A DNA stretch of 64,000 nt from Macrophomina tecta (Eukaryota > Ascomycota > Dothideomycetes > Botryosphaeriales > Botryosphaeriaceae): the NCBI GenBank assembly GCA_024180945.1, contig JAKSGN010000007.1, positions 3,720,001 to 3,784,000 of the forward strand. The letters run 5' to 3'. The translations under genes were made by a program, and so were the position numbers. The notes under the pieces are model-generated. The model did not search any database. It was not told the DNA's origin and saw only the letters and a program-made list of their open reading frames with translations. Each line of letters opens with the position of its first letter. Within the stretch, counting starts at the first letter, position 1. Shown here piece after piece: positions 44,901 through 55,837 of the stretch.

Positions 44901-47694
44901 GTCGATTTTTCCCGAAATGGCGCCCGCCGGTGGTGCCGAGGGGCAGGGAAGCTTTGACAGCAGTTTCAACGTTAGCACTGGCTCAGCTGCTGCACACTTA
45001 GTGCCGGCGCAAGAGGTCTACTCTCGGCACAGCGCGCCGAAGGTAACGTCAGGTCGCGGCGATTGTGGGTTGATTGGCAGAGTCGTCAAGCTGAAGAAGC
45101 CATCATTAAAGGGACGGAGTCGAATCGGAGACGACAGCCAGAAGTTGAACTGCAGCGTGGGTGCCGGGGTCATCCTCACGTTGAGCTTACCACTGCCGGA
45201 TCGAGGAATTGCTAGCGAGAGAAGGGCATGGTTGGTTCGGCGAAGAGGGGCTGTGGCATCGAACAAAGAGAGACACCGCGTACCGCGTACCGCGTGAAAT
45301 GAGATGGGAGCTGGGAGACGGACGGCGGGAGCGGCCGCAAGGTGGGAACAGGCGGACGCGAGGCCACCAGACGGGCACATCCGGGCGGGCAGCGGCCTTG
45401 GTGCTGGAAGGAGCAAGATCCTCGGCAGAAGGGCATCTCTGCGTGGTGGCTCACTGCGGCCGGCGAGAGTCAACTGACAAAGAAGGTTCAACGGCAGGGT
45501 GGAGGGGCAAGCGAGACGACTGCCGCCAAGGGCAAACGCGACGAGTCCAGCAGCGCCTTCTAGAAAGACAAGGCGGAGACGGCGCGACGCCCTCGCTTAA
45601 CCCCCGTCGCCAAGCCTGCGAGCGAGCGAGGTGAAGGCGTCGACGCCATCCACCACGCCGGCTTGTGCCATCTCGCCGCACCGCCCCCGCTGCCTCCATG
45701 ACGGCGCGGAGCCGTCGTATCGGGATGCCGAGCAAAATTGCACCCTGTCGGTGCCATCTCCGGCTCTCTGGCCTGCCTGCCTCGTGCGCGGCCTCGGCGG
45801 CTGGTTGCGCGGAAATGCAGGCCTGAACAGACGCGGACAGTGGGAGATCGTCATCAACACGATCACCATCGCGCGCTCTGTAAATGGCCAGCCTTCCGTT
45901 GCTTGTGTGGCGCTGATCGCCGTGTGTATCCCGTCTATTGTTGCTGCGCAGGACCATCCTCGCCCTCATCCTTCGTCCGAAAAGGCTCCCGATCAGCGAA
46001 CTCGCGCAAATGACATGCGGCTCGAAGCGACCCTTGAGGGCCCCCTTCGACCGGACAGGGCCCGAGCAAACGATCGGCGTGCCCCCGAAAAAGCTTATGC
46101 CTCCTCTTTTCGCTGCCTGGTAGCCTGAACTCGGTCGCCATCCCCGCACGCCTCGAAAATTTCTGCCCGAGCAACTCGACTTCTCGATCTTTCCGGCGAA
46201 AGATCAGCGTCCCGTTGCCTTTCCACACTGTCTGCTGCCGCCCGAGCCCGCTCTCTGATTTTCTCGGCCACCGTCCGGGATCCAGCTCCTGCATCATCCG
46301 ACGGCCCTTCTCCGAGCCAACACAGTAGCGCCGCATTTTGCTGATCTCTCGGACAGTGCATGCGGGATCAGGAAAAGGATGTGCACCCAGCACGTGGCAC
46401 TGAGCTGACGGGGAGTGCTTTGACGAGAGTTCCCAGCGAGAGGATTGGTCGCTATCACGGGCTCATTCCCGAAAGCAAGCAAAGAAAAGCACGCAACGAG
46501 GGAGACGGCGCTTATGGTCTGCCAAGCGGTGTTGGCGACTTGCAATGATGGGGTGGGCGGTTACGATTCGGTGTCGCCATGTACCTTGGGGTCTTAAGGA
46601 TTCGTCCGCATGGACATGCAAACTGATAGCCATTGTTCACGTGCAGATGCATGCTTTCGACTACCCGTGCCAAGCGAAACTTGTACTGGCCCTGTGCCGC
46701 ATTTGACTCGTGGTGCTGTTAGCTATCTCGAAACAACAAAAACGTGTTGCACATCTCATTCTTTTCTTGCTGCACAGCCTCCCTTGCCTTGCGCGGCCCC
46801 CATTCCAAATATACCTCTTCTTTGCTCCGAATACTTGTCTCATTCCTGCACGTGCGAATTCCGTGCTCACCTCATACAAACTGTAACTGATGCTACCCTA
46901 TTACTCCGGCCATGTACGCATTCTAATTTGATATCGTTGCCGGGCCCTGTGCGCGGGTGAGCATTCTTCGGCTCCCCCGTAAACGGAGACCTTGCCGAAC
47001 ATCCACAGAAAAATGAAGGGGGAAAAGAAGGAAAGGACGGTCAATAGTAAACTTGGCTAGCAGCTACGTTTACTCCGTGACATGACCGCCGTCTTTCATC
47101 TCAGTAATCGCCATTGGTAATGAGTATTGCTTAATCCTAAACTTCGATTTAATCCGAAACCCGGAAGCAACCCAAGCGCCAGCACTATCTTGTACGCTCC
47201 ATCTCGTCTATTCCAATACCATGCTATAAACGGATAGATTTCCGAGGACGCAGCCTCCAAAGCAATGTCAGTGGACGCTGCTGCACCGTTATGAGCGTTA
47301 TATGCACGCTTAAAAAATTGCCAGCTCAAAAATATCCACGCGAAATAGGCCGTTTCGCCATCAAAGAAACACGAAGTAGCTCGAGAAGGCGGAAGAGCCA
47401 GTATGTTGTCCTCCACCAACATCCCCCCACGCCATGACTCCTTCCATGGCGTTGCTTTGCCCCTGGTCATACTGATGCATCCTCCCAGAATCTGCAAACG
47501 TGGCGTCTATCCCCAGGTCTGTGTCTTCATACGCGGCGTTCGACACGTCCTTCCTTTTATTTGCTCTTCCGTCCAGTGCTTGACTTTCCCAGGCGAGTAA
47601 AGCCGGCGGAAGATCACGCGGAAGTGTGGAAGAGGATCGGCCGAGAGGTGAGGCATATGTGCTCCTATGTGCTGTGTGATGTTGTTGCCTGCTC
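41944..47694. other. 5.75 kb convergent gene desert
   Basis: It lies between the 3' ends of CUE3 (+) and the kinase-like gene (-). No open frame longer than about 230 codons, and none with a recognisable domain, signal peptide plus cysteine pattern, or consistent splice structure. The left part (42.0-44.6 kb) has mixed composition with an A-rich/C-rich run near 42106-42140. The part at 44.7-46.4 kb is GC-rich. No transposon termini or tRNA were seen. Confidence 0.45.
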
Positions 47695-48876
47695 CTACAG
47701 GGTCTCCTGCAACTCATTGAGTGCCCGCGTTAGCGCTTTCCTTGCCTCCAACTCCTCATGATCCATCTGATCTGGCCGATAGTATTGCGTGACAATAGTC
47801 GTCACAGCGTTGAAGACGGCGTATCTACTCAGGCAGGTTAGCAAAGCATCCTGAGGCAAATCTTACAAGTTTTGCGATAGAGCTCACATCTTCATCCTAA
47901 CGCCCTCTCTATGGGACCCTCCACACCCACCGAAACCTCCCCAGAATGCCGTGTTGCTTCCGTCCGCCTGGTCAGCTGAGTATCCCCAACATACGCCAGC
48001 CAGCAGTGGATCTCCCCAGAGACTGTTTCCCCAGCCCACCAGGCCGCTCACGCAGCGTCTACGCTCGTCCACAAGTACACTTGCAGGTCTGCCCGCGTCC
48101 ATGGGCACCAAAACTGGAGTCCGCACTTCATCCAACGTGGCTTGTTGAGCCTGCACGAGTGAGCGTATGAAGTCGTAAGGCAGTGCGATGAGCATATCCT
48201 CTGCATCTCGTAGCACCGACTCTAAAAGCAAGAGGAAGGCTTCTCTCCAAGAACTGCTGCCCCGGCCAGCAGCGACCATAAGCGCTGGTCCGAAGGCCGG
48301 AGCTGTTACGGACGTTAATGTCCGCAAATAGCCTCCTAGAGAATGGTGGATGCTGGCGAGTTCGGAGCCACCCAAGTGAGGCTTGAGGTCGGCAAGAGGA
48401 ATGCCGTGGATGTGCGAACGGAGGAGATAGCTGCCACCCAGGGGCCCAGAGTCGGAGGCGGTGTCTGCACGGAGCAGTTGGGGCACTGGTATATGCAGAT
48501 GAGAGCTGGAGCTGGCAAGGAGCTCGAGGACATAGACTTCTGTGGCGATAGACAGGTGTTCAGAGCGCAGGAGGCGTGTAGTAGCAGCTGGCAGGCACTT
48601 CAACACCAGCCTGGAACCATCAGTGAGATAGAGAAGGTAGAGACGATGCAGATTGGCGGGCAGGCGCTCCAGTTGTTGAAGGCAAGTGCGGGAGGAGCGG
48701 AAGTGTTCGCGGAGCAGCTTTTGGATGCTAGCAAGGTCCGGAGAGGGCAACTGTGGCCGGCTGGAGGAGGCCTGGACGCCAGCAAAAGGAGTTAGGCTAT
48801 TGGAAGAGGGCTGGTGGAAGTGACGGCTCATCGTTACGAGCGGAAAGGAGTGGACGTCGAGCGGCGGTAGATGCAT
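47695..48876 (-). CDS. APH-fold kinase-like protein, probable pseudokinase
   Basis: Aminoglycoside-phosphotransferase-fold protein of 372 residues in two exons (48876-47888, 47824-47695). Seen: an ATP-lobe strand RLYLLYLTDGSRLVLKCLPA (Lys of LKC as the ATP-binding Lys), a helix EVYVLELLASS, the linker LLRSHIHGIPLADL, and the C-terminal block VGWGNSLWGDPLLAGVCWGY, then IYAVFNAVTTIVTQYYRP and a charged C-terminal helix. The catalytic HGDxxxxN motif reads PMDAGRPAS: Asp260 is kept, but His and Gly are changed and Asn becomes Ser266. The metal-binding Asp of the usual IDW is Gly281 (VGW). It is therefore likely inactive or highly divergent. Start uncertain: in-frame Met codons at 48894 and 48831 are alternatives. 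Cellular role unknown. Confidence 0.75.
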
Positions 48877-50049
48877 GGTGACAGCGGGCCCCATAGGCAG
48901 GCAGCTCGGAAGTAGGATAAATAGAAAGGAATAGGCAGAGGTAGGAGGCGCAATGCTGAAACCGAACGTGGAGCGTGCCGGATCAGATCTCGTGTGGCCT
49001 GGCAGCAGGTGATGATGGGAGGGGGTTGGTTGCCAAATATGACCGCGGCTCCGAGCGAGCTGTTCTGTATATCTCGTGGAGATAACGATGAGAGCAGGAC
49101 AGTACTTGAGCACGGGCAGCGCAGTCGGACCGAGGCAGGCCGGGAACTAGCGAGGACTGAGCGCATGGTGGATGAGGTCAAGCATCGGCTTTGGAGGTCT
49201 CGTGGGCCGGGCGCGGACGCGGGCGCGGCCACGGCGTGGGCGTGATTGCGTGCGGCGCCAGGGCATGTTCGGACGACCAGGGGCGCATGGCTCTGGTGCT
49301 GGTGTTGGTACAGTTACTGGTGGGGAGGAAGGCTTCAGTTGCGGGCAGTCGGGTCTCGTCAGACATTGCCCGATGCGGCATGGACCACGGCGGCTGGCGG
49401 CCCCGGCGGTGTGGTCTGCGCTTCTGGAGCGCGCAGGGCTGAGCCTGGCTGGCACGCCTGGCATCAAACACTCGGCAGGCCCGCCGCAAACACAAATCCC
49501 GTGGCGTCAGGAAGCGAGCTTCCCGCCGCCAGCAGCCAGTCCTCCCCGCGCCATGCCTGCCGCCCTGCCAACTCTCGATGTCGTGCATCGCCTCGACGTG
49601 GCATTGCCGTGTCGCATCGCCCAACTCGCCTTTCGTGTTCCAGAAAGCGAGCCCGCTGCCCGCCGCCCCGGAAACTCGCGTGCCTGTGTCCACGGGTGGC
49701 TTGTCATGCCGCTGTCTTGGAACCACCACCGCCGCCGCCCAGTCGCTGGATTTTCTATCCCAATCTCCACCCTGCCCCTCCGCCTCCGCCAGCCCGCCCG
49801 GCCCGGCTGCCCATGCTGTGCCTCCCGCCTGAAGCCCGCCCGCCAGACGCCCACAACCGCCCTCCCTGCCCGCCCAGATGCTGCCTATATCTAAACCCGA
49901 CGCCCCGCTGCCGTCCGCTGCATCCTGATACAGACCCGCACATTCGTCCGAAGAGGCGTCCGCCGCCTTCATGCACTGCTGCTGCTACTGCTGCTGCTGC
50001 TTGCCGAGCCCTCGCCTACCTTCCGCCGCAGCCTCGCTTGTCGTGCTGC
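48877..50049. other. GC-rich intergenic region
   Basis: No gene recognised. It includes the promoter of the kinase-like gene and the 3' UTR of TAN1. A GCG/GGGCGCGGAC-like repetitive stretch lies at about 49205-49245, and a CTG-rich run at about 49978-50002. The long open frames here are Pro/Arg-rich and have no motif. Confidence 0.5.
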
Positions 50050-51257
50050 TCAACTCGGCTGTTCTTTCGGTGAGGGTTCGTATATTTCCGAGAGATTGTA
50101 TCTCTTGAGTCGCTCGAAGTCAGGTCCAACCACGCTCATTCCACAGAGGCCCTGTGCGTATCGTCAGCATTCTCGGTTCCCGCCGCGGGCCAAGCCCGGG
50201 CCCAACCACTCCAAGAACCAGCATGACTTGCCTTGTAGACGTCCACAAGTATCAGCAGGTCGTAGTTCTTCAAGTCGACGCTGTGTCCCGGTCCGACGGC
50301 AGCAGCCACCGTCTTGATGACCTGATCTCTCGTCACGTCCTTGTTGTTGCGTATGTTCGGCCTTATTGCAAACTAGCCGAAAGCACTGTCAGCAAAAGTT
50401 GGTGTTTGCCAGTGGCACGCCGAAACACTCGTGCAGTAAAACTCCGAAGGAATACGACCACCAAGATGGAGCTACTTGCCTTTTTGCCAGCGGAACCTTC
50501 CGCATGGAAGTGCGGCGCCAGCACCTTGGCGGCAACTTCCTCCAAGCCATTCTGTGATGCCTTTCCCATGAGAGTCATCGGCGTCAGCCTCTTGACGAAG
50601 CGGCCCGTCTTGCGCTCTGAGCTCGCCATTGCGTCTTCGCAAATGCGCCGCACAAACTCCACAGGCTCGATAGGCGCCCGCGTCTTGAAAAACATGACTG
50701 CCTGTACGTTAGCAAGCGTCGGCAAAAATACAGGTCGCAAGTAAGACTGACTGCAGTCCGTGTCCACCCGGATGTGCCTGAAAGGAGGCTCTTTGGCCGG
50801 CTTGCGGATATCTTCCAGCTCTTTGGCAATCTCAGCCTCGACATCCACGTCCTCGTGCGTTGAGGTGTCCTCGCCCTCGTCTTCGTCACGGCTTGCGCCG
50901 CCGTACACCTTCTCGACGTACTAGAGTCGCATTAGTCTCGGTCGCTACTGTGCACGCGCGCATACGAGAATCTGCGGCTGGCTGCTCACCTCTCCAAACA
51001 TATCCTTCAGTTCAGCCACGGCTTTGGCTTCTCTTCCCATGTTGCACGTGGCCCAAATGCCAGAGTCACCGGGCTCGATGTTGCCGCCGCCCTTTCCAGC
51101 GGGCAGGGTGCGCCACTGCTTACGGCCCTGTGCTGCCTGTCAATCTACATGGGCCGGACAATGTGCCCAAAACATTGAGTGGACGAACTCTACTTCTCTT
51201 GCGGTCATGTGAGTGGTCTTCGGCGGGCGCCTTGCGCTTTCGCGGCTCGTCAGGCAT
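50050..51257 (-). CDS. TAN1: tRNA acetylation adaptor Tan1 (THUMP domain)
   Basis: THUMP protein that brings the acetyltransferase Kre33/NAT10 to tRNA-Ser and tRNA-Leu to make N4-acetylcytidine. Six exons: 51257-51194, 51132-50990, 50920-50752, 50697-50480, 50372-50232 and 50151-50050, giving 278 residues. Seen: a basic N-terminus (MPDEPRKRKAP), IWATCNMGREAKAVAELKDM, a charged linker, then the THUMP core CIMFFKTRAPIEPVEF, RFVKRLTPM, KFAIRPNIRNNKDVTRDQVI, VDLKNYDLLILVDVYK and the C-terminal GMSVVGPDFERLKRYNL. The fourth and fifth introns both start with AAG-GCAAGT, i.e. GC-AG introns. No GT donor nearby restores the conserved frame. Both have a CTGAC branch-like element before the acceptor. 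Confidence 0.92.
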
Positions 51258-51990
51258 GGCGACCGGGTTATTGCGAGCCGTGGCTGTCGCTGTGGGTTGG
51301 GATGGAGCGGATGATGGCGCGTGGGGGAGTGGCAGGAAAAGTTGTTAGCTCCGGGCTGGCAAACGCCTCTGACTCGCTAAAGTCACGGCGGAGTTTCGAT
51401 GGCAGTTGGAAAGTTTTAGGGTCAAGGATGTTTAGGGTTTTTGATGCTCCGGTCCGCGCCAAGGGTCCGCATCACTGTGGATGCGCGCACCACGTCCGAA
51501 TGAATCCATCTTTCCAGAACTACCAAATGGGGAAACATCTTCGGCCGATGTGCTGACCACACAGCCAAGTCTACTGCATTCGCCTGCTGTCCATTATATG
51601 AATCCCTGACCATGTCTCCGCTCTATGTTCCACGTGCGCGTGAAACACCAGAAACACCGTGTTTCATGCTTGTAGATGGCATCGCATTTTTCGGCTCTTA
51701 CTCTACGTGTAACTGGTTATCAAACACTCTCCGGCTCAGCAAGAGCAAATTCCGATAGTCTCCCGGCCTCCGAGACATCGCCCTTGCTCTTCACCAGGCC
51801 TCACGTCATGCACAACCCTGCTCTCCACAGAACCGATGCATCATCATCCACCGCCCCCCACTCCATCTGAACCGTTGCATCTTTTAGGCCACCTGAATCC
51901 ATGCCATGCAGAGGCACCTGCGACTTTTCAAGCGCCGGGACGCCGGATAAAAAAGCAAGACCCATCCTCAAAACCTTAGAGAAACGTCCC
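51258..51990. other. Intergenic, upstream of TAN1
   Basis: No gene seen. It holds the TAN1 promoter and the 3' end of the eIF3e gene. Confidence 0.55.
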
Positions 51991-53343
51991 TCATTTTGCT
52001 ACCGCTGCGCTCAGGACTTGTGTCCTGAAGAAGCCACCCTTGGTGCGCTCAATCACCTGCTGGTACACCGACTGCGGCGGATGGTTCATGACAACGGTGC
52101 CCGCCTGGTAGTCGATCTTGGCATCCACGCGCGTGTCACGAATCAGGTTCACGATCCACTTCTCACCTTCATCCTGGCTGAGGCCGAGACGGGTGGAAAG
52201 ATCCCTACGTTCGAATTAGTCTTAGTCTTGGAGTCAGTCTGCGGGTGTCTCTTACTTGATGTCTATCCTCTGGTGAATCTTGCAGTAAGACTCGGAAATC
52301 AGATGTCTGGCAGCATCGACGAATGCATCCGCCGTCGCAACCAAGAAGAAATCTCTCCTAAGGACCTCCTCGGCCTCGCTCAACTTCTTCTGGGCTTCCT
52401 CAAAATCGAAATCGATGTATAGTGCTTTGATGAAGTCGGTCACCGGGTCACTGTACTCGTAGCCTTCTTGCTTGACGATGCGGATCAAGTCCTTGAGCTG
52501 TTTCTGGTATTGGCTAGAAGTCCTGCTCCGGCTACGATTCGTGATAACAGCGGCGGCGAGGTAACGGAGGATCCATGGGCAGCTGGTCTGGATAGTGTTG
52601 ATGTAGGCGGGAGAGAAGAAGAGCTCGGTCAGGGTATCACGGGCGGGCTCGTGGTTAAAGAAGGGGAAGAGAGCCCAGTGAATGAGCCAGGTGCGGTGGG
52701 TCAGCTGGGCCAAGGGATTGCTGAAAAGTCTGGTATCGATGCTCTCCTTGATCTTGGCGACCTCCTCCATAGCAGCCTCCCAGTCGGTGGTGAGGATGTT
52801 GCTGGCCAGCTTGCCCCAGGTGGATTCAGAGACCTTGTCGTTGTCGGTGGAGAGGACGCGGAACCGGTAAAGCGACTCGGAGGCGCGCTCGTAGTCACCG
52901 CAGCTGTATAGAAACTGACCGAACTCGAAGAGCTTGTCAACCATGTCGTTGGTCACGCCGTGATTGTCCTTCAAGTAGGTCAAGTTGGCGGTCTTGTCGC
53001 TACGCAGGTTGTTGACGACGGTCTCATCCTCCAAAAGACCCAGAATCTTGCTCGTATCCTCCTCCAGCTGCTCACGCTTTTGCAGAACCTCCTCACGCTT
53101 CTTGTTGAACTCATCGGCGGGCTGGGAAAGGCCGTTGATCTCGGCATGCAGGCTGCCGACATAGTCGATCATATTGGTGGTCTTGAGCAGCTCGTAGCGG
53201 AGCTTCTTATCCTGCTCGTTCTGCTCCTCCTCTGGGCCGGCGACGAACTGGATCAGTGGGAAGACCAGGTGACGATCCAGGTTGGGGATCATCTTGGGGA
53301 GCAGGTCGTACTGCTCAGCGACATCTTGGGCAGCGTCGGCCAT
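51991..53343 (-). CDS. INT6: Translation initiation factor eIF3 subunit e
   Basis: PCI-domain subunit of eIF3, which assembles the 43S pre-initiation complex. Two exons: 53343-52256 and 52204-51991, giving 433 residues, close to the family length. Seen: the N-terminus with [20 protein letters not shown], an alpha-solenoid with [17 protein letters not shown], the stretch [31 protein letters not shown], and the PCI winged helix at the end ([45 protein letters not shown]). The GTAAGA donor splits the Lys codon of DIKDLS. It is divergent from IMG2 across 293 bases. Confidence 0.95.
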
Positions 53344-53636
53344 GTTGGGCGATCAGATAGCGACGGTCCTGTATCAAGGCTGAAGGCGCTACGAACGCGT
53401 GGAGTGCAGGGGAGGACGCGGACGCGGTGGATTGAGCGTGCGGTGGTGGTGGTGTGGGGTGCTCGCAGGACGTCAAAATTCCGCGCCGTGTCGCCTCGCT
53501 TGGGCCAAGCGCCGATGGCCGCTTGGACTTTGTCCTTTGCAGCTGCACGACACCAGATAACCCAACCACTATTGCCGGGCACGTACTTTCGCCGCCATTC
53601 TTTGTTACTCGCTCTGCCCTCCAGTTTATCTCGGCC
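53344..53636. promoter_or_regulatory. Bidirectional promoter eIF3e/IMG2
   Basis: 293 bases between two start codons of translation genes, one cytosolic and one mitochondrial. No TATA box seen. Confidence 0.55.
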
Positions 53637-54194
53637 ATGGCGTTTGCACGGCCTATCCTGCCCACCCTCCGCCCGATCGCGATCCACAGGCCCGCGGCCT
53701 TCGCGCAGATCAACCGCTTCTCGCAATGCGCCTGCTCCAGACAAGAATGTATGCTTTATTCCGTTATCTAGCAAAACACGTGGGCATCGATGTGCTGATC
53801 TGACAATGGTTACAACTGAAGTCATCACTACCCCTACTGCGCCTGTTGACACCACCTTCACCGCCGCCGAGCAAGTGCGGTCGACATTGCTCCCATACTT
53901 CGTCCAGCGCACGCCGTCCAATCTCTTGCCTGTCTATAAAGAAACGAAGCGGGGCGGTAATCTTAGGCTTACCAAAGTGCGGAAGATAAGCGGAGACGTC
54001 AAGAGACTGCATAACGATCTGAAGGGGTATCTGGACCTGTCCGAGGCGGAGATCACCATCAATTCGGTCACGCAAAATATCATTGCAAAGGTACGCTGCG
54101 GAATACCTATCGCTGAATACAATGCTAATCTAATGGAAAAAAGGGCGATCACAGAGACCAGATTATCAAATTTCTGGAGTCAAAGAACTTTTAG
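53637..54194 (+). CDS. IMG2: Mitochondrial ribosomal protein mL49 (Img2)
   Basis: Large-subunit mitoribosomal protein. Three exons: 53637-53748, 53822-54090 and 54144-54194, giving 143 residues. Seen: a mitochondrial presequence (MAFARPILPTLRPIAIHRPA), then the family core LPYFVQRTPSNLLPVYKETK, RGGNLRLTKVRKISGD and the closing GDHRDQIIKFLESKNF. The last exon was found because the longer open frame through the intron gives a non-family tail, whereas AAAAAAG-GGCGATCAC restores the conserved GDHRDQIIKFL. The first acceptor (CTGAAG) is not a strong pyrimidine-rich site, so this junction is the least certain. Confidence 0.9.
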
Positions 54195-55837
54195 ATTTTG
54201 ACTGTCCATTCCCGTGTAATATAATGTGAGATATCATGGTCAGACCCGCTGCATGTCCAGGGTCCGGAGTTTACGGTGTACGGCAAAATATTCGAACCGA
54301 ATAAGCATTTTCTCGATTTCTACATCTGCTTGCTAGCTCTAAAGCATTTCTCTTCCAAAAAAAAAAAAAAAAAAAGTCCCGTTGGGTTGCAGCTTTCCTG
54401 CAATCATCGCGTCAAGGGACACCAACAAGTTCTCGGCCTTTGACATCAGCACCATCTTTCGACCGGAAGCAAGAAAATCTGATTTAGACGTAGGGCTTGA
54501 CGAGATTGATGTCATCTATGTCCAGACCAATGCATCTGATCCCCGCACATGTGTGCTTGATACTGCTGCACGATCTAGAGACTTGAAGGTCGTATCTGGC
54601 CTCGTGGTAAAAATTTTAGAAGGATCTACTTAAAGTTGTGATCTCAAGTGCCAAAATAAAGTATCACCAGAAAGAAATGAAAAATTTCAAAGCCACCGTT
54701 CAAATGCAGAAGTGTGAGCAGAGTTCAACTGCCCTTATCAACATGCAAAGTCTCAACTCCTTGAGCTTATTCAACGTCACTTCTATACTGTTTCTATATC
54801 ATGCAGACTACCATCAACTCTCTTTTTTTGTTCAAAAAATAAAATAAAAAATAATTGCTCTCACCTCCAGCAGCGATCTTCATACTTTCTGACTCCTGGA
54901 CGTCTATGTCATGCCGCCTGTTCGCAATACGCATATTCTCGCTACGCGGAAGTTCTTCTTTAGCCTAAATCCTTGGTCAGCAGTTCCAAATAATGATACT
55001 TTTACTTATCATGGATTTGGCGTGCAGCTTTGGGCCGACTTCTGATATATTTCCCAAGCCGCACTCCTGCCCTCAATACACCTGCCTTGACAGTTAACGA
55101 GCACCTTCACAGAGTGAGGCGTTGGATGGAAACAATAATATCAAAAAGCGATATTTAACAAGATAAATCTAAGCCCACTCTATATCAAACCCGACCTTTA
55201 ACCCCAACCTTTCGTACTATTGGTGATATTCAATCAAGGTAGTTAATACCTTGAACTGCCAGGCTTCACAAATGAAACTTAACTATGTCCTCCATGGAGA
55301 TGACATATTTAAATGAACTCTCGCGGCAATCTGGTGGTTGCAGATTGAAGATCAGTAGAAGGCAGCACGCACCATGAAAGCGTAGCGAAGACGCATGCTC
55401 ATCATTCCAAGCGTTGACACCCCAGCAAGGACCATGCGGTGAAGAGGACGAGGTGGATTCGAAGACGGCATGGATATTGCAAAACTCCCATCTCAGGGCA
55501 TTTTGGCAGAACCCAACATTTTACAGCGGCACAGCCAAGCAGAAAATCAGTGTACTCGTAGCGGGTAGACGATATCAGTAGCGAGTTTTAGACATTCGAA
55601 ATAGCTAAAATGCATAAATATCCTAGCCAAGTTTCCTCCTCTCGTCGCGTACAAAAATTAAAAGAAAAAGAGGTAAAAGTCTCACTAACGGTGATTATCG
55701 TGCTGATAAACCCGCACGCCCTTTCCCAAGGGGTATCCTATTTCTAATGACTCAACTGTAGATGAACGCCATACCGATCCTTTTCCATGCGCCTCGCTGA
55801 ATACGCAATCAAAATACCAGAAAGACATGCCGGTCAA
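54195..55837. other. AT-rich island without recognised genes
   Basis: No gene recognised. Base composition changes sharply here: an A19 tract at 54357-54375, then about 1 kb (54.6-55.7 kb) visibly richer in A and T than any other stretch of the window. One plus-strand frame, 54382-54633, reads as a plausible protein fragment (FSAFDISTIFRPEARKSDLD) but matches nothing I know. It could be decayed transposon or gene DNA. Confidence 0.45.
54357..54375 (+). repeat. A19 homopolymer
   Basis: Nineteen adenines about 160 bases downstream of the IMG2 stop codon, at the left edge of the AT-rich island. Confidence 0.85.

Noticed and set aside
45018..46393. Open frames of 140-230 codons on both strands in the desert
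   Set aside because: Compositions are Arg/Gly/Pro-biased and mirror each other on opposite strands, as expected from GC-rich non-coding DNA.
49172..50073. Plus-strand frames of 240-275 codons
   Set aside because: Low-complexity Pro/Arg/Cys sequence overlapping frames on the other strand; no domain.
53341..54201. A 413-codon plus-strand frame covering the eIF3e antisense strand and IMG2
   Set aside because: Most of it is antisense to eIF3e; the real IMG2 gene starts at 53637 and is spliced.
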